Shown here: positions 5,289-6,102 of the stretch, piece by piece
How the letters are laid out: each line of letters starts with the position of its first letter
Position numbering within the stretch: position 1 is the stretch's first letter
Position numbers and translations under genes: made by a program
The notes under the pieces: generated by a model
Database searches by the model: none
What the model saw: only the letters and a program-made list of their open reading frames with translations
What the model was told of the DNA's origin: nothing
NCBI GenBank assembly: GCA_031283405.1
Contig: JAITBX010000163.1
Span: 1 to 6,102, forward strand
Direction: 5' to 3'
DNA length: 6,102 bases
Source of the DNA: Burkholderiales bacterium
Lineage (GTDB): Bacteria; Pseudomonadota; Gammaproteobacteria; Burkholderiales; Casimicrobiaceae

Positions 5289-5320
5289 TTGTCTTTGTGC
5301 CTTTTTTCGTTGGAGTCGCC

Positions 5321-6102
5321 ATGAGCTTCGCTTTTACCGGAAAATTTCCGGCTCGCCGTCCTCGCCGTTTGCGCCGCGATGCCTTTTCGCGGAATCTTGT
5401 GCGTGAGTACTCGCTAACCCATAGTGACTTTATTTATCCCGTATTCGTGCTGGCGGGTGAGCGGCGCGAAGAGGAGGTGCCGTCGTTGCCGGGGGTGTCG
5501 CGCAAAAGCATCGACTTGCTTTTGAAGGAGGCCGAGCGTTGTGTGCGGTTGGGCGTGCCGGTGATGGCGCTGTTTCCGGTGATCGATGCCAAGCTCAAAG
5601 ACGAGACTGCCCGCGAAGCCTGGAATCCGGACGGTTTGGTGCCGGCGACGGTGCGACGCCTCAAAAAGGAATTTCCGACGCTGGGGGTGATGACCGATGT
5701 GGCGCTCGATCCGTACACCAGCCACGGTCAGGACGGTTTGCTCGACGCCACCGGCTATGTGATGAACGACGAGACGGTCGAGGTGCTGATCAAACAGGCG
5801 CTGTGCCATGCCGAAGCCGGCGTTGACATCGTGGCGCCGTCCGACATGATGGATGGCCGGATCGGCGCGATTCGCAACGCGCTCAATGCAAAAAAGCAGA
5901 TTCACACGCGGATCATGGCGTATTCGGCCAAATACGCGTCGAGTTTTTACGGGCCGTTCCGCGATGCGGTCGGCTCTGCCGGCAATCTCGGCGGCGGCAA
6001 CAAATACACCTATCAGATGGATCCGGGCAACAGCGATGAAGCGTTGTGGGAAGTCTATGCGGATTTGAAAGAGGGTGCCGACATGGTGATGGTCAAGCCG
6101 GG
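5321..6102 (+). CDS. hemB: porphobilinogen synthase HemB, 3' end outside window
   Basis: 260 codons are visible from ATG 5321 to the right edge; the family is about 325-340 aa, so roughly the last fifth is missing. HemB (5-aminolevulinate dehydratase) condenses two 5-aminolevulinate molecules into porphobilinogen in cytoplasmic haem synthesis. Typical segments are the N-terminal arm RRPRRLRRDAFSRNLVRE (12-29), YPVFV (39-43), MALFPVI (82-88), APSDMMDGRIGAIR (172-185), YSAKYASSFYGPFRDA (201-216) with Schiff-base K204, and GADMVMVKP (252-260) with the second active-site K259. The metal region reads TDVALDPYTSHGQDG (125-139): aspartates replace the zinc-binding cysteines, indicating the magnesium-type, zinc-independent class seen in Pseudomonas and betaproteobacteria. 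GGAG at 5312-5315, 5 nt before the ATG, supports the start. It appears to be its own transcription unit. Confidence 0.97.
   Translation, partial: MSFAFTGKFPARRPRRLRRDAFSRNLVREYSLTHSDFIYPVFVLAGERREEEVPSLPGVSRKSIDLLLKEAERCVRLGVPVMALFPVIDAKLKDETAREAWNPDGLVPATVRRLKKEFPTLGVMTDVALDPYTSHGQDGLLDATGYVMNDETVEVLIKQALCHAEAGVDIVAPSDMMDGRIGAIRNALNAKKQIHTRIMAYSAKYASSFYGPFRDAVGSAGNLGGGNKYTYQMDPGNSDEALWEVYADLKEGADMVMVKP

Noticed and set aside
5263..5313. CCAACG / CGTTGG inverted repeat whose right arm touches the hemB ribosome-binding site
   Set aside because: The left arm overlaps the proposed -35, so it would not be in the transcript. The arms are only 6 bp with a 39-nt gap, so RBS sequestration is unlikely.

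Overview
This window looks like chromosomal DNA of a Gram-negative proteobacterium, most likely a betaproteobacterium. The reasons are the gene order rsmI / lpoA-yraN-gmhA(diaA)-dolP, the ADP-heptose (LPS core) genes, a stand-alone RfaE2 without its kinase half, and a HemB with the aspartate-type rather than cysteine-type metal region. GC content is moderately high, with heavy use of GCG and TTG codons throughout. I cannot name a species.

Positions 1-328 are the trailer end of a CRISPR array. It has four perfect 33-nt repeats, spacers of 35-36 nt and a degenerate last repeat. The repeat ends in the ATTGAAAC-type tail and has an 8-bp stem, which suggests type I-C. Leader and cas genes would lie to the left, outside the window. 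Positions 329-375 hold only a short imperfectly placed hairpin.

Positions 376-1323 (minus strand) encode RsmI, a 16S rRNA 2'-O-methyltransferase. Diverging from it, 1360-5072 form one tightly packed plus-strand operon: an LpoA-like penicillin-binding-protein activator, YraN, a phosphoheptose isomerase (GmhA type), a two-BON-domain lipoprotein (DolP type) and a fusion of heptose-1-phosphate adenylyltransferase (RfaE2) with a TusA-like sulfurtransferase domain. The shared theme is envelope building: peptidoglycan synthase activation, outer membrane integrity and the first and last steps of ADP-heptose synthesis. The kinase and phosphatase steps must be encoded elsewhere.

Positions 5073-5320 lack a protein gene but hold a probable minus-strand small RNA of about 107 nt. 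It is built from four back-to-back hairpins, the last followed by a U-rich tract, and has C-rich loops (UCCUCCCU, UCCCCUUG) complementary to Shine-Dalgarno sequences. It may be a member of the 'betaproteobacteria toxic small RNA' group, but that is from memory. A candidate hemB promoter follows. hemB (porphobilinogen synthase) starts at 5321 and runs off the right edge.

The observations most worth following are the C-rich-loop sRNA, the RfaE2-TusA fusion, the LpoA homologue with no lipobox and a 15-bp-repeat tail, and the GmhA active-site residues preserved in a gene that occupies the diaA position.
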